Assembly (NCBI GenBank): GCA_964606505.1
Contig: CAZSGM010000002.1
Coordinates: 62,001-126,000 of the forward strand
From: CAKVOD01 sp964606505
GTDB lineage: Bacteria; Bacillota; Clostridia; Christensenellales; UBA1242
DNA length: 64,000 nucleotides
Direction: 5' to 3'
Below, piece by piece: positions 18,239-27,445 of this stretch (its first letter is position 1; each line of letters opens with the position of its first letter). A program made the position numbers and the translations under genes. The notes under the pieces were generated by a model. That model made no database searches. It saw only the letters and a list, made by a program, of their open reading frames with translations, and had not been told where the DNA came from.

Positions 18239-18275
18239 AAAACAAGCACGCGGCAATCACGCGTGCTTGTTTTTT
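18239..18275 (+). terminator. Terminator of the M6-type protease gene
   Basis: A perfect 14-bp stem (18239-18252 with 18260-18273, core CAAGCACGCG / CGCGTGCTTG), 7-nt loop and T-run. Between here and 18476 there are only short direct repeats (GTAAGTTCTAAG twice). Confidence 0.92.
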
Positions 18276-18476
18276 ACGTAATGGCAAATGTTGGGCTAAA
18301 ATTGTTTAGTTAAAATTGGTTTATTTTTAGTATTTAAGCATTTGTAAGTTCTAAGTATGTAAGTTCTAAGCAATTGCAAGTTTTAATTGTTTAGTTTTTT
18401 GCTCTCACTTTAAAATGGTATGCGAGCATTTGTTTGTTGCGTGCAAGTGTTTGTTTGCCGCTTGCGAGGGTTGGGC

Positions 18477-19985
18477 TTAGTCGGTTATTACGATTTTGCC
18501 GTCGAGCCACGAGTCAATGATTGATTTTAGCGGCATATTGCTGGCGTTTTCAAAGGCGAGCGTAAAAGTTTCGCGGGTGGCAAATTGCAGGGCGTTGTCG
18601 CGGTAAAAGTCTTTGAGTGCCTTTAAAAACTTGTCGTCGCCGACTAGGTTACGGATATTGTCAAGCATTAAAACGGATTTAACGTAAGCCATATATGTAT
18701 ATTCGGGTTCAGTTTTGTATTCGGTAAGTTCGCGTGTCATAGTTGAGTCAAAATTATCAAAAAGGTCGCCATAAACCTCCACAAAAAGGACGTAAGATTT
18801 TAAGTCCTCGGTTATGATTTTTTCGCGCGTGCTATTGTATTCGGGGTTGTTTTCATAAAACAAAATGCAAGAATATTCCGCAAGCCCCTCGTCAATCCAG
18901 CCGTTTACATTTTGGTTGTCGCCAACGACGCCGTACCACCACTGATGCGCGATTTCGTGGACAATAACATTTGTATATTCGTCGTAACTTGTCAAACTAT
19001 CTGAAATAAAAACAATATTTGAAAACTCCATACCGCCGTGCACAAAGCCTGTTTCGACGACGGCGAGTGTCGAGTAGGGATAGTTTCCGAAGAGTTTATT
19101 AAATGTTTCAACGCTTTTTACGCAGGTTGAGAGCGATTTTTCGGGGTTTTCATCCTTGTAGGAGTAGTAGTTGATTGTTGTTTTGCCGACTTTGCTTGAG
19201 AGGGTTTTGAAGTCCTTAGAAAGGGACAGCGCAAAGTCGCGGATTGCAAGTGCGGTGAAGTTGTAGGTTGCTTTGCCGTCAGATGTGGAGCGCGATTTTT
19301 GTTCGCCTGAACTTGCAACAACGAAGTTTTGGTCGCAGGTAAGGGTTATGTTGTAGTTTGCGATGTCGGTGTAGAACGGGTCGCCGTTGTAACTATAGGG
19401 CGAGGTGTCAAACGCGCCGTTCTCGTACACGCACGCAACGGGGTAGAAGTTGCCGAGGTTGACGCAGTTTTCCGTGTAGCCGAAGCGGTGGCGGATGTTT
19501 GGTAGGGTTATATCGAACTCAAACGAAATCGTCGCGCGGGAGTTTGGGAAGAGTTGGTTTTGAACGGGAACAACTAAGATGTCGTTATCCTTGCCGCCGA
19601 TTTCAAAGGTGGAGTCGCGGTTGTTAACCTTGACGTTTTTTATCTGAATGCTTCCATAACTTTCGCCGTTGGGGTACGCGTCCTCTTTGGTTAACGCGCC
19701 AACGGGCTTATACTGCGCACCCTCGCGAAAGGCGTTTGGGTGCAGATGAAAACTCACGCTCGTTAGTGTGTCGCTGCTTGAGTTTTTGTAGTCAACTGTT
19801 TGCGAGGCGTAAAGGCTTTTTGTGTCGTCGTTGTATAGCGCGTTAATTGTGTAGTTGGTTGCCTCCTTTGCTCCTTGCAGGACGATAGAGTTTGTTTTTA
19901 GCGAGGATAGCGCAAAAACGCATATTAGCGTTGCAACGGTTAGCAAAATTGCGCAAATTAGTGTGAGTCGAAGTTTTTTAGACAT
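18477..19985 (-). CDS. M1 family (gluzincin) metallopeptidase, membrane-anchored
   Basis: 502 residues. An N-terminal hydrophobic helix (about 6-27) acts as signal or anchor. The M1 zinc site is complete: H343-E-I-A-H347 followed after 18 residues by Glu366 in WIDEGLAEY. The exopeptidase loop corresponding to GAMEN reads GGMEFSN, close to but not identical with the aminopeptidase consensus. An N-terminal beta domain (YKNSSSDTLTSVSFHLHPNAF) precedes it. It probably trims extracellular peptides at the cell surface, perhaps with the M6 protease encoded next to it on the other strand. The ATG follows AAAGGAG on the minus strand. It is shorter than classical aminopeptidase N because domains after the catalytic core are absent. 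Confidence 0.88.
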   Translation of the reverse strand: MSKKLRLTLICAILLTVATLICVFALSSLKTNSIVLQGAKEATNYTINALYNDDTKSLYASQTVDYKNSSSDTLTSVSFHLHPNAFREGAQYKPVGALTKEDAYPNGESYGSIQIKNVKVNNRDSTFEIGGKDNDILVVPVQNQLFPNSRATISFEFDITLPNIRHRFGYTENCVNLGNFYPVACVYENGAFDTSPYSYNGDPFYTDIANYNITLTCDQNFVVASSGEQKSRSTSDGKATYNFTALAIRDFALSLSKDFKTLSSKVGKTTINYYSYKDENPEKSLSTCVKSVETFNKLFGNYPYSTLAVVETGFVHGGMEFSNIVFISDSLTSYDEYTNVIVHEIAHQWWYGVVGDNQNVNGWIDEGLAEYSCILFYENNPEYNSTREKIITEDLKSYVLFVEVYGDLFDNFDSTMTRELTEYKTEPEYTYMAYVKSVLMLDNIRNLVGDDKFLKALKDFYRDNALQFATRETFTLAFENASNMPLKSIIDSWLDGKIVITD

Positions 19986-20105
19986 AGGGTTCTCCTTTAT
20001 TAGATAAAATATGAGCGACCTTTTCGTTTTATACTTAGCAAGTGTTTTTTGCGGGGGAAGTTTTTCAAGTTATTTGCATAAAATCGCTAAATCTCGCTAT
20101 TGTAT

Positions 20106-20134
20106 TTGACAAAATTGACGTAATGTAGTAAAAT
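20106..20134 (+). promoter_or_regulatory. Promoter of alaS-ileS, with a long leader
   Basis: TTGACA (20106-20111), 17-bp spacer, TAAAAT (20129-20134). About 380 bases of untranslated leader follow before alaS. I looked for the T-box AGGGTGGNACCGCG element and did not find it. GCAAAA/TTTTGC (about 20295-20317) could form a weak stem. The rest of 19986-20519 shows no gene. Confidence 0.6.
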
Positions 20135-20519
20135 ATTAGCGAGTAACACTAATAAGTGTATATGTAAAACTTCTCAAGCATAACGGGGGCGATTTTTTAT
20201 TTTTTTTGTAACCGCTTGCGCATACTTTGTTGTTGAGTTTAGCCGCATTGACGCCTAAGGAAATATTTAATGTTATGGGCGCTTAAATTGGGGCAAAATT
20301 TTTTAGTTTTGCGCGCGTTTTCCTAGTTTATTAATGTTTTAGTTTATTGGCATTTTTATGTAGGATTGGGTGAGCCAAGCAAAACAAGTTATTTAAGTAG
20401 CGTGTGGTTGGGGAATAAAAAACGGATTGTTTGTACAGGACGTACTAAGCAACAAAATGGGTTTTGTGCGTCGTGCCGCTTTGCGTTATTAGTGAGAGGT
20501 TTAGGAGATTAGAGGAATA

Positions 20520-22310
20520 ATGAAATATACTGCAAAACAAATTTTAGATACGTTTATTAACTTTTTTACAGAAAACGGGCACACGCGAATTAAGAACTCA
20601 AGTATCGTCCCCGAAAACGACCCAACACTTTTGTTTATCAACGCTGGTATGGCGCCAATTAAAAAGTGTTTTACGGGCGAGGAACAACCTGTCAGCAAGC
20701 GTATGTGCAACGTGCAAACTTGCATTCGCACAAACGACATTGAGTCGGTAGGCGACAGACACCACTTGACAAGTTTCAATATGCTCGGGAGTTGGTCAAT
20801 CGGCGATTATTTTAAAGAGGGCGCAATTGGTTTTGCGTTCAAACTTTTGACCGAAGGGTTTAAGATACCTAAAGAAAAACTTTACGCAACTGTCTTTTGC
20901 GGCGACGAAAAGTTGGGACTTCCTGCAGACGAGGAAAGTATCGGCATTTGGGAAAAGGTTGGAATTGACCCAAGCCACATAATAAAACTTCCTTTTGAGG
21001 ACAACTTTTGGAGAATGGGCGACGGCGAGGGACCTTGCGGGCCTTGTACAGAAGTTTTCTTTGACACAGGCGACGCGCAAGGCGAAAGTTATGAAAAAAC
21101 GGGGTATTTTGACACGAAAAAGCGTTATCTTGAGATTTGGAACGCGGGCGTGTTTATGGAGTACTACCAAAACCTTGATAAGACGTACAGCAAGTTGAAG
21201 TTTAAGTCGGTTGATACAGGGTCGGGGCTTGAAAGAATGCTTTTGACGCTCAACGGACTCGACACGATTTATGATACTGAAATTTTTGTTAGTATTATGG
21301 ATTACTTGCGCAACAACTCGAAAAATCCTAACGAGCGCAGTTTGCGAATTATTTGCGAACATATTAGAACAAGCGTCATTATCTTGAACGCTAAGGTTGA
21401 GCCGTCAAATGTTAAGGCAGGTTACATTTTGCGTCAATTAATGCGCAGAGCGTTGCGCCACCTAAGGACGATTGAGGCAAGCGACGAGATGTTTGAGATT
21501 ATCGCTAGCAAAACAATCGACAATATGGAGAGCACGGGACTTGCGCCTGAGTGGAACTTTACAAAAGACGAAATTTTGGCAAAGTTTAAGGCTGAACAAG
21601 ACAAGTTCGGGAAAATGCTTTCGCAAGGGTTGAAGGTTTTTAACGAATATGTTGAGGACAGCAACAACATTGTTGACGGGTACTTAAAGACGGAACTTGC
21701 GTTTAAGTTATACGATACGTTTGGTTTCCCAATCGAGATTACGACCGAACTTGCCGAAGAGCACAACGTTAAGGTCGACGAGACGGCGTTCAACGCGTTG
21801 CTTGACAAACACAAAGAGGAGTCGCGCGGCGCGAACCAAGCGGTGTTTAAGTCGGGGCTTGCTGACCACGACCCTGAAACAATTAAGTTGCACACCGCAA
21901 CGCACTTGTTGCACGCGGCGCTCAAGAAGTTCTTGGGTAATGATGTTCATCAAATGGGAAGTAACATTACGCCGGAAAGGTTGCGTTTTGACTTTAATTT
22001 TCCGCGCAAGTTGACGCCTGAGGAGTTGCAACAAATTGAAGAGTATGTCAACTCGATTATTGAAGAGGGCGTGGATGTTATTCGCGAGGAAATGAGCCCT
22101 GAAGAGGCAAAAAACAGCGGCGCAATTGGGTTGTTTGACAACAAGTATGGAGACAAGGTTTCTGTGTACACAATCGGTAAGTACAGCAAGGAAATTTGCA
22201 GCGGACCGCACGTTGACAACACGAGAGAACTTGTTAAGTTTAAGATTAAAAAAGAAGAAAGCAGTTCTGCAAATGTTAGAAGAATTAAGGCAGTTTTGCT
22301 GGATAAATAG
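20520..22310 (+). CDS. alaS: Alanyl-tRNA synthetase lacking the C-terminal C-Ala domain
   Basis: 596 residues against about 870 for the usual bacterial enzyme. The class II catalytic core is intact (FINAGMAPIK, SFNMLGSWSIGDYFK, GSGLERM), as is the tRNA-recognition helical region. The editing domain has both zinc motifs, H458-TAT-H462 and C560-SGP-H564, so mischarged Ser/Gly-tRNA can in principle be cleared. The chain stops right after ANVRRIKAV, so the dimerising DHHA1/C-Ala domain is missing. Similar short forms are annotated in other gut Clostridia. It is followed by ileS after 8 bp. Since no second alaS is in view, whether this is the sole AlaRS is unknown. Confidence 0.93.
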   Translation: MKYTAKQILDTFINFFTENGHTRIKNSSIVPENDPTLLFINAGMAPIKKCFTGEEQPVSKRMCNVQTCIRTNDIESVGDRHHLTSFNMLGSWSIGDYFKEGAIGFAFKLLTEGFKIPKEKLYATVFCGDEKLGLPADEESIGIWEKVGIDPSHIIKLPFEDNFWRMGDGEGPCGPCTEVFFDTGDAQGESYEKTGYFDTKKRYLEIWNAGVFMEYYQNLDKTYSKLKFKSVDTGSGLERMLLTLNGLDTIYDTEIFVSIMDYLRNNSKNPNERSLRIICEHIRTSVIILNAKVEPSNVKAGYILRQLMRRALRHLRTIEASDEMFEIIASKTIDNMESTGLAPEWNFTKDEILAKFKAEQDKFGKMLSQGLKVFNEYVEDSNNIVDGYLKTELAFKLYDTFGFPIEITTELAEEHNVKVDETAFNALLDKHKEESRGANQAVFKSGLADHDPETIKLHTATHLLHAALKKFLGNDVHQMGSNITPERLRFDFNFPRKLTPEELQQIEEYVNSIIEEGVDVIREEMSPEEAKNSGAIGLFDNKYGDKVSVYTIGKYSKEICSGPHVDNTRELVKFKIKKEESSSANVRRIKAVLLDK

Positions 22311-22318
22311 AGGTATTT

Positions 22319-25300
22319 ATGGAGAAAAATCAATTTGTTGAGCACGAGCTTGAAATGCTCAAATTTTGGCAGGACAACAACTGCTTTAAAAAGTTGCAGC
22401 AGAAAAACGCGGGGCGCACGGCGTATAGGTTTTTGGATGGGCCAATAACCGCAAACAACAGTATGCGCCTGCACCACTGCTGGGGTAGGACGCTCAAAGA
22501 TGCGTACTTAAAATATAAGGGTATGCGCGGCTATTCTTGCCACTACAGGAACGGTTTTGACGGACAAGGGCTTTGGGTTGAAGTCGAGGTCGAAAAGGAA
22601 CTTGGCTTTAAAAATAAGCGCGACATTGAGAAACTTGGAATGGATAAGTTTACGACTGCTTGCGTTGCGCGCGTGGATAAGTTTTCTAAAGTAATCGCGG
22701 AGCAGAGCCAAAGGCTCGGGCAATGGATGGACTGGGATAACTCCTACTACACAAAGACGGACGAAAATATTGAGGGGATTTGGCACTTTTTGAAGGTTTG
22801 CCACGACAGAGGCTGGATTACGCAATCCGATAGACCTATGCCTTGGTGTCCTCGTTGTGGAACTTCGCTTTCTGAACACGAAATGACGGGTTCGTATAAA
22901 GAGGTTGAACACGAAACAATTTTTGCAAAAGCAAAAGTGGTTGAGGACGACTTTGATATTTTGGTTTGGACAACAACGCCGTGGACGCTAACAAGTAACG
23001 TTGCGCTTGCTGTTAACCCTGAACTTGAGTATGTTAAGGTTGAGTACGAAGGTGGCGTTCGTCCGCTCGTTCTCGCTAAAAACGCGCTGCCACACATTGC
23101 GGGGAACCGTAAGGTTATCGACAAGTTTAAGGGCGAAAAACTTTTGGGGCTTCACTACGAAACATTTTTCCCTGAACTTAAGTGCCAACAAGGCGTTGAG
23201 CACAAGGTTATCGCGTGGGATGAAGTGCTTGCCGACGAAGGTTCGGGTGTTGTACACATCGCCCCTGGGTGCGGTGCTGAGGACTTTGAACTCGGGAAGA
23301 AGTATGGGTTGCCGTCAATTTGCCCAATCAATGAAAACGGCGAACTTTTGGAAGATTACGGCATTTTTGCGGGTATTAACGCTAGCGATGTTGCGCCAAT
23401 GATTTTTGACGAACTCAAAAAGCAGGGCAAATTCTTCAAAACTGAAATGCACACTCACAAGTACCCAATTTGCTGGAGATGTAAGACGCAAGTATTCTTC
23501 CGTCTCGTTCGCGAATGGTACATTAAAACCGACGAAATTCGTCCGCAACTGCTTGCTGCGATTGAAAATGTCGACTGGCAGCCTGAATATACCAAAAAAC
23601 GTATGCAAGATTGGCTTAACAATATGGGCGACTGGAACATTTCTAGAAGTCGCTACTATGGCTTGCCGCTTCCGTTCTATCCTTGTAAAAAATGCGGGCA
23701 TTTGACCGTTGTTGAAAACAAGAAAGACCTTGAAAGGCTTAGCGGGCAAGATTTAAGCGGGCTTAAAGAGTTGCACAGACCTTACATTGACGAGGTTGAG
23801 ATTAACTGCCCTTGCTGTGGCGAAAAGGTTAAGAGGATTACACAGGTTGGGGACGTTTGGCTTGACGCGGGGATTGTTCCGTTTACGACGCTTGGCTATT
23901 TTACTAACCGCGAAGAGTGGGAGAAGCAGTTCCCTGCAGAAACAGTTATGGAAATGCGCGAGCAAATTCGTTTGTGGTTCTACTCGCTGTTGTTTATGAG
24001 TGTTACGCTCACAGGACGCGCGCCTTATGAGAAAGTGTTGAGTTATGGCGCGGTTGTGGCTGAGGACGGGAGCAAGTTCTCAAAATCTTCGGGAAACTCG
24101 ATTCAGTTTGAGGAAGTTGCCGAAAAACTTGGGGCGGACGCGGTTAGGTACTTGTTTGCAAGTGCGCCTACGTCGAACGACGTTCGCTTCTCAATGTCGC
24201 TTTGCGAAGAAGCTAGAAGAAAAACTTTGCAATATCACAACGCGTTTGTATTCTTTGACACATACGCGCAACTTGACAAGCCGCAATGCTCGGGCGTGTT
24301 TAGCAGCGACAACTTGATGGATAAGTGGTTGAACGCTAGAGTGAATGCGTTTGCAAACTACTCAGTTCAGTGTTACGAAAACAACGACACGGTAAACCTA
24401 ATCAAAGAGTTTGAAAAGTGCGTTGACGATGTTGCGAACTTCTACATCAGAATTTGCAGACGCAGATTTTGGAAGGACGGGTTTGAGCAGGATAAGGTTG
24501 ACGCGTATAATAGTTTGTATATTGCTATCAAAACAATTACGCAGGTTATGGCGCCGATTATTCCGTTTATGACCGAATATGTATGGCAAAACCTTGTTAG
24601 GAAGTACGGCAGCGCAGAGGAAAGCGTGCTTTTGAGCGATTACCCAACAGATTTGGCAGTTGATAACACAATTTTGGACGACTGCGCAAAGGTTAGAGAA
24701 ACAATTACTATCGCACTCAGTTTGCGTAACAGGGCACAAATTAAGGTAAAACAACCTATCAAAACAGTGTATCTTGATGCGGACGTTCAAGATGTTTGTA
24801 AAAACTTTGAACACATTATCAAAAACGAATTGAACGTTAAGGAAATTGTGTATTTACAAAACTTTGACTCGCTTTGCACGCGCGCTTTGCATTTGAACTT
24901 CAAAACTGCCGGTGCAAAACTTAAAAACAGAGTAAACGAGGCTAAGGAGTTTATTGCAAAACTAACTACTGAGGAAACTGCGAACATTTTTGCGGAGTTA
25001 GACAAGGGGAACGCAGTTAAACTTGGCGATTTCGATGTTGAGTTTACGAGCGATATGTTTGAAATTACCAATGTATTTAGTGAAAACATCAAAGCGGATG
25101 TTGAAAGCATTAAGGTTGCAATTGATGTTTCGCTTAACGCCGAACTTGAAAAAGAGGGCATTTTGCGCGAACTTTTGAGGTCAATTCAAGTAATGCGCAA
25201 AGACGCGGGCTACGATGTTGCGGACAGAATTTTTGCACAACTGCAAAGCGAGGACGACTACATCCAAGGCATTATTGACGACGAGCGCGAAACAATCGAG

Positions 25301-25399
25301 AAAGAAACACTCAGCACGTTTAAGAGTTTGCCTGAGTGCGACTTAGTGAGAGAGTTCACAATCCGCGGGTATCAAGTTGCGGCTAAACTTAAAAAATAA
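22319..25399 (+). CDS. ileS: Isoleucyl-tRNA synthetase with a non-canonical HIGH motif
   Basis: A 1026-residue class Ia synthetase. The core includes a zinc-ribbon WCPRCGTS, CP1 editing domain motifs (WTTTPWTLTSNVALAVNP and DEGSGVVHIAPGCGAEDF) and KFSKS (586-590), followed by the anticodon-binding domain. Where most enzymes carry HxGH, this one reads R50-L-H-H53 inside NNSMRLHHCWGRTLKD. A subset of IleRS enzymes has GxHH here, linked in the literature to strong mupirocin resistance; this one has Arg where those have Gly. The rest of the block (YRNGFDGQGLWVEVEVEKELG) matches that subset. It is co-transcribed with alaS. Confidence 0.95.
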   Translation: MEKNQFVEHELEMLKFWQDNNCFKKLQQKNAGRTAYRFLDGPITANNSMRLHHCWGRTLKDAYLKYKGMRGYSCHYRNGFDGQGLWVEVEVEKELGFKNKRDIEKLGMDKFTTACVARVDKFSKVIAEQSQRLGQWMDWDNSYYTKTDENIEGIWHFLKVCHDRGWITQSDRPMPWCPRCGTSLSEHEMTGSYKEVEHETIFAKAKVVEDDFDILVWTTTPWTLTSNVALAVNPELEYVKVEYEGGVRPLVLAKNALPHIAGNRKVIDKFKGEKLLGLHYETFFPELKCQQGVEHKVIAWDEVLADEGSGVVHIAPGCGAEDFELGKKYGLPSICPINENGELLEDYGIFAGINASDVAPMIFDELKKQGKFFKTEMHTHKYPICWRCKTQVFFRLVREWYIKTDEIRPQLLAAIENVDWQPEYTKKRMQDWLNNMGDWNISRSRYYGLPLPFYPCKKCGHLTVVENKKDLERLSGQDLSGLKELHRPYIDEVEINCPCCGEKVKRITQVGDVWLDAGIVPFTTLGYFTNREEWEKQFPAETVMEMREQIRLWFYSLLFMSVTLTGRAPYEKVLSYGAVVAEDGSKFSKSSGNSIQFEEVAEKLGADAVRYLFASAPTSNDVRFSMSLCEEARRKTLQYHNAFVFFDTYAQLDKPQCSGVFSSDNLMDKWLNARVNAFANYSVQCYENNDTVNLIKEFEKCVDDVANFYIRICRRRFWKDGFEQDKVDAYNSLYIAIKTITQVMAPIIPFMTEYVWQNLVRKYGSAEESVLLSDYPTDLAVDNTILDDCAKVRETITIALSLRNRAQIKVKQPIKTVYLDADVQDVCKNFEHIIKNELNVKEIVYLQNFDSLCTRALHLNFKTAGAKLKNRVNEAKEFIAKLTTEETANIFAELDKGNAVKLGDFDVEFTSDMFEITNVFSENIKADVESIKVAIDVSLNAELEKEGILRELLRSIQVMRKDAGYDVADRIFAQLQSEDDYIQGIIDDERETIEKETLSTFKSLPECDLVREFTIRGYQVAAKLKK

Positions 25400-25501
25400 C
25401 ATTAGAATTTGTTTTTAAATTAAGAAAACAATTTAAAATTGTCAATTATTTATATGATTGAAAGTTTTAATGAATTTACAAATAAAAGTTGAGATAATAA
25501 T

Positions 25502-27181
25502 ATGATTGATTTAGATAAAATAGTTCCATCAAATTTCATAGAAGAAGAAATTTTGGACGACTTAAAGGCAGGCAGGAGCAAAGAAGTTGTAACGCGTTGT
25601 CCGCCAGAGCCAAGCGGTTACTGGCACATTGGACACTGCAAGGCATGGATGATTGATTTTGAGACGGCTATTAAGTTTGGTGGCTATACCTATCTTAGAA
25701 TGGACGACACTAACCCAAGTCGCGAGCAGGGCGAATTTGCGGATAGTTATTTGGAAGATTTGAAGTGGCTGGGCTACACGCCAAAGGCGATGATTTTTGC
25801 AAGCGAGGCGTATTTTGATAAAATTTACGAAATCGCAGAAAAAATGATAATGAATGGCGACGCCTATGTTGACGAACTTTCTCAAGAAGAACAACTTAAA
25901 ATGAAAGGTACGCTCACGGAAGTTGGACAAAACAGCCCATTTAGAGACCGTCCTAAAGAGGAAAGTTTGAAGTTGTTCCGCGAGATGAAAGCGGGCAAAC
26001 ACCCTGACGGCAGCTTGACTTTGCGCGCTAAGATTGATATGTCGCACCCAAACATTTTGATGCGCGACCCGATTATGTACAAAATATCAAGGGAACATCA
26101 TTACAAAACGGGCGACAAGTGGTGCATTTATCCAATTTATGACTTTGCGCACCCAATGGAGGACGCGCTTGAGGGGGTTACCTACAGTTTGTGCGACGTA
26201 ACATTTAGGGTTCATCGCGAACTTTATGAGTGGTTTATTGAGCACGGCTGGGGCAAACCTTTTGCGCCTAAGCAACGCGAGTTTTCGACGCTTAACCTAG
26301 AGAATGTTTTGCTTGGTAAACGATATCTAAAGGCGCTTGTTAATGCTAACAAAGTTATGGGTTGGGACGACCCGCGGTTTATGACAATTGTTGGGATGAA
26401 GAGGCGTGGTTACACCGCTGAGGGCATTAAAAATTTTGTGCGCAGTTGCGGAGTTGTTCCTAGCGACGCGACAATTCCGTTTAGCGCGCTTGAGCATTAC
26501 ATTCGCGACGATCTCAATCAAGTCGCGACGCGTGCGATGGTTGTGCTTGACCCGCTTAAGGTTGTTATAACAAACTGGGAAGAGGGAAAGACTGAGGAAG
26601 TTGAGGTTCAAAACAATCCAACGGTTGAGGACGCAGGTAAGCATACAGCACTTTTTGGCCGCGAAATTTACATCGAGAAAGAAGATTTTGCGTTTGACCC
26701 GCCCCCTAAGTATAACCGCCTTACATTGAATGGAATGGTAAGACTTAAAGGCGCGTACATCATTAAGTGCAACGAAGTTGTTTACAATGACAACGGAGAA
26801 ATTGATTACCTTAAATGTGAGTATATTGAAGGGACAAAAAGTGGGCAGGATAATAGCGGGATTAAGGTTAAAGGAACAATTCATTTTGTTGCTAAAGAAA
26901 ATGGTTTTGAATGCACAATTCGCAACTTCAAGAACTTAACAAAGGCTGAGTATTTGTTGCCAAGTAAAGCACTTGCACAAGGTGTTTCGCTTGATGATAT
27001 ACTTGAGCCAAATTCACTTGTTGAAACAAAGGCGATTGCGGAAAACTTTTTGAAGTCAGCAAAACCTTACGACAAATTCCAATTTATGCGCAAGGGCTAT
27101 TTTACGCTTGACAAAGATAGTACAGCAGACAACTATATTTTTAACTCAACAATTTCTCTAAAAGACTCATTTAAAAAATAA
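25502..27181 (+). CDS. glnS: Glutaminyl-tRNA synthetase
   Basis: 559 residues, GlnRS class Ib. The catalytic core shows PPEPSGYWHIGH (H42-IGH45), then the ATP/Gln-site stretch YLRMDDTNPSREQGEF, and the GlnRS-type GWDDPRFMTIVGMKRRGYTAEGI. The second signature, normally MSKR, reads L271-G-K-R274, losing the usual Ser but keeping the Lys. The C-terminal beta-barrel anticodon domains follow. Direct glutaminylation means this organism does not depend wholly on GatCAB for Gln-tRNA. It lies 102 bp after ileS and may be in the same transcript. An 18-bp inverted repeat follows its stop. Confidence 0.95.
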   Translation: MIDLDKIVPSNFIEEEILDDLKAGRSKEVVTRCPPEPSGYWHIGHCKAWMIDFETAIKFGGYTYLRMDDTNPSREQGEFADSYLEDLKWLGYTPKAMIFASEAYFDKIYEIAEKMIMNGDAYVDELSQEEQLKMKGTLTEVGQNSPFRDRPKEESLKLFREMKAGKHPDGSLTLRAKIDMSHPNILMRDPIMYKISREHHYKTGDKWCIYPIYDFAHPMEDALEGVTYSLCDVTFRVHRELYEWFIEHGWGKPFAPKQREFSTLNLENVLLGKRYLKALVNANKVMGWDDPRFMTIVGMKRRGYTAEGIKNFVRSCGVVPSDATIPFSALEHYIRDDLNQVATRAMVVLDPLKVVITNWEEGKTEEVEVQNNPTVEDAGKHTALFGREIYIEKEDFAFDPPPKYNRLTLNGMVRLKGAYIIKCNEVVYNDNGEIDYLKCEYIEGTKSGQDNSGIKVKGTIHFVAKENGFECTIRNFKNLTKAEYLLPSKALAQGVSLDDILEPNSLVETKAIAENFLKSAKPYDKFQFMRKGYFTLDKDSTADNYIFNSTISLKDSFKK

Positions 27182-27211
27182 AATATTAGTTGCTTGTAGC
27201 AATGTAAATTA

Positions 27212-27260
27212 AAATTATCAAATGTTTTTTATTTAAATATGTAAAAACATTTGATAATTT
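27212..27260. terminator. 18-bp perfect inverted repeat after glnS, overlapping the next -35
   Basis: AAATTATCAAATGTTTTT (27212-27229) is exactly complementary to 27243-27260, with a 13-nt loop and a T-rich stretch behind. It can terminate glnS transcription. Its right arm contains TTGATA, the -35 of the surface-protein promoter, so it could also be an operator. Confidence 0.7.
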
Positions 27261-27279
27261 ATTTTTATTGTGGTATACT
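27251..27279 (+). promoter_or_regulatory. Promoter of G-tract surface protein 1
   Basis: TTGATA (27251-27256), 17-bp spacer ending TTTTATTGTGG, TATACT (27274-27279). The paralogous gene at 61.8 kb has the same arrangement and nearly the same spacer end, TTTTATTGTGT. The leader is about 160 nt. Confidence 0.8.
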
Positions 27280-27445
27280 AAAAACGTAAAGTTAAAAAAT
27301 AATAATCCAGTTAAATAATCTCAATTTAGTTTTTTGCGCGCTATAATGTTATATAACGCTTAGTTTTAATTAAAAACAAGTAAAATAAAGTTGAGCATAA
27401 GTTATAATTATTGTTTTTAACCAAAGGTTTTAGGAGGAAATTCTA

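Noticed and set aside
20135..20519. Possible T-box riboswitch before alaS
   Set aside because: The long leader is suggestive, but the conserved AGGGTGGNACCGCG element and a matching terminator stem could not be found.
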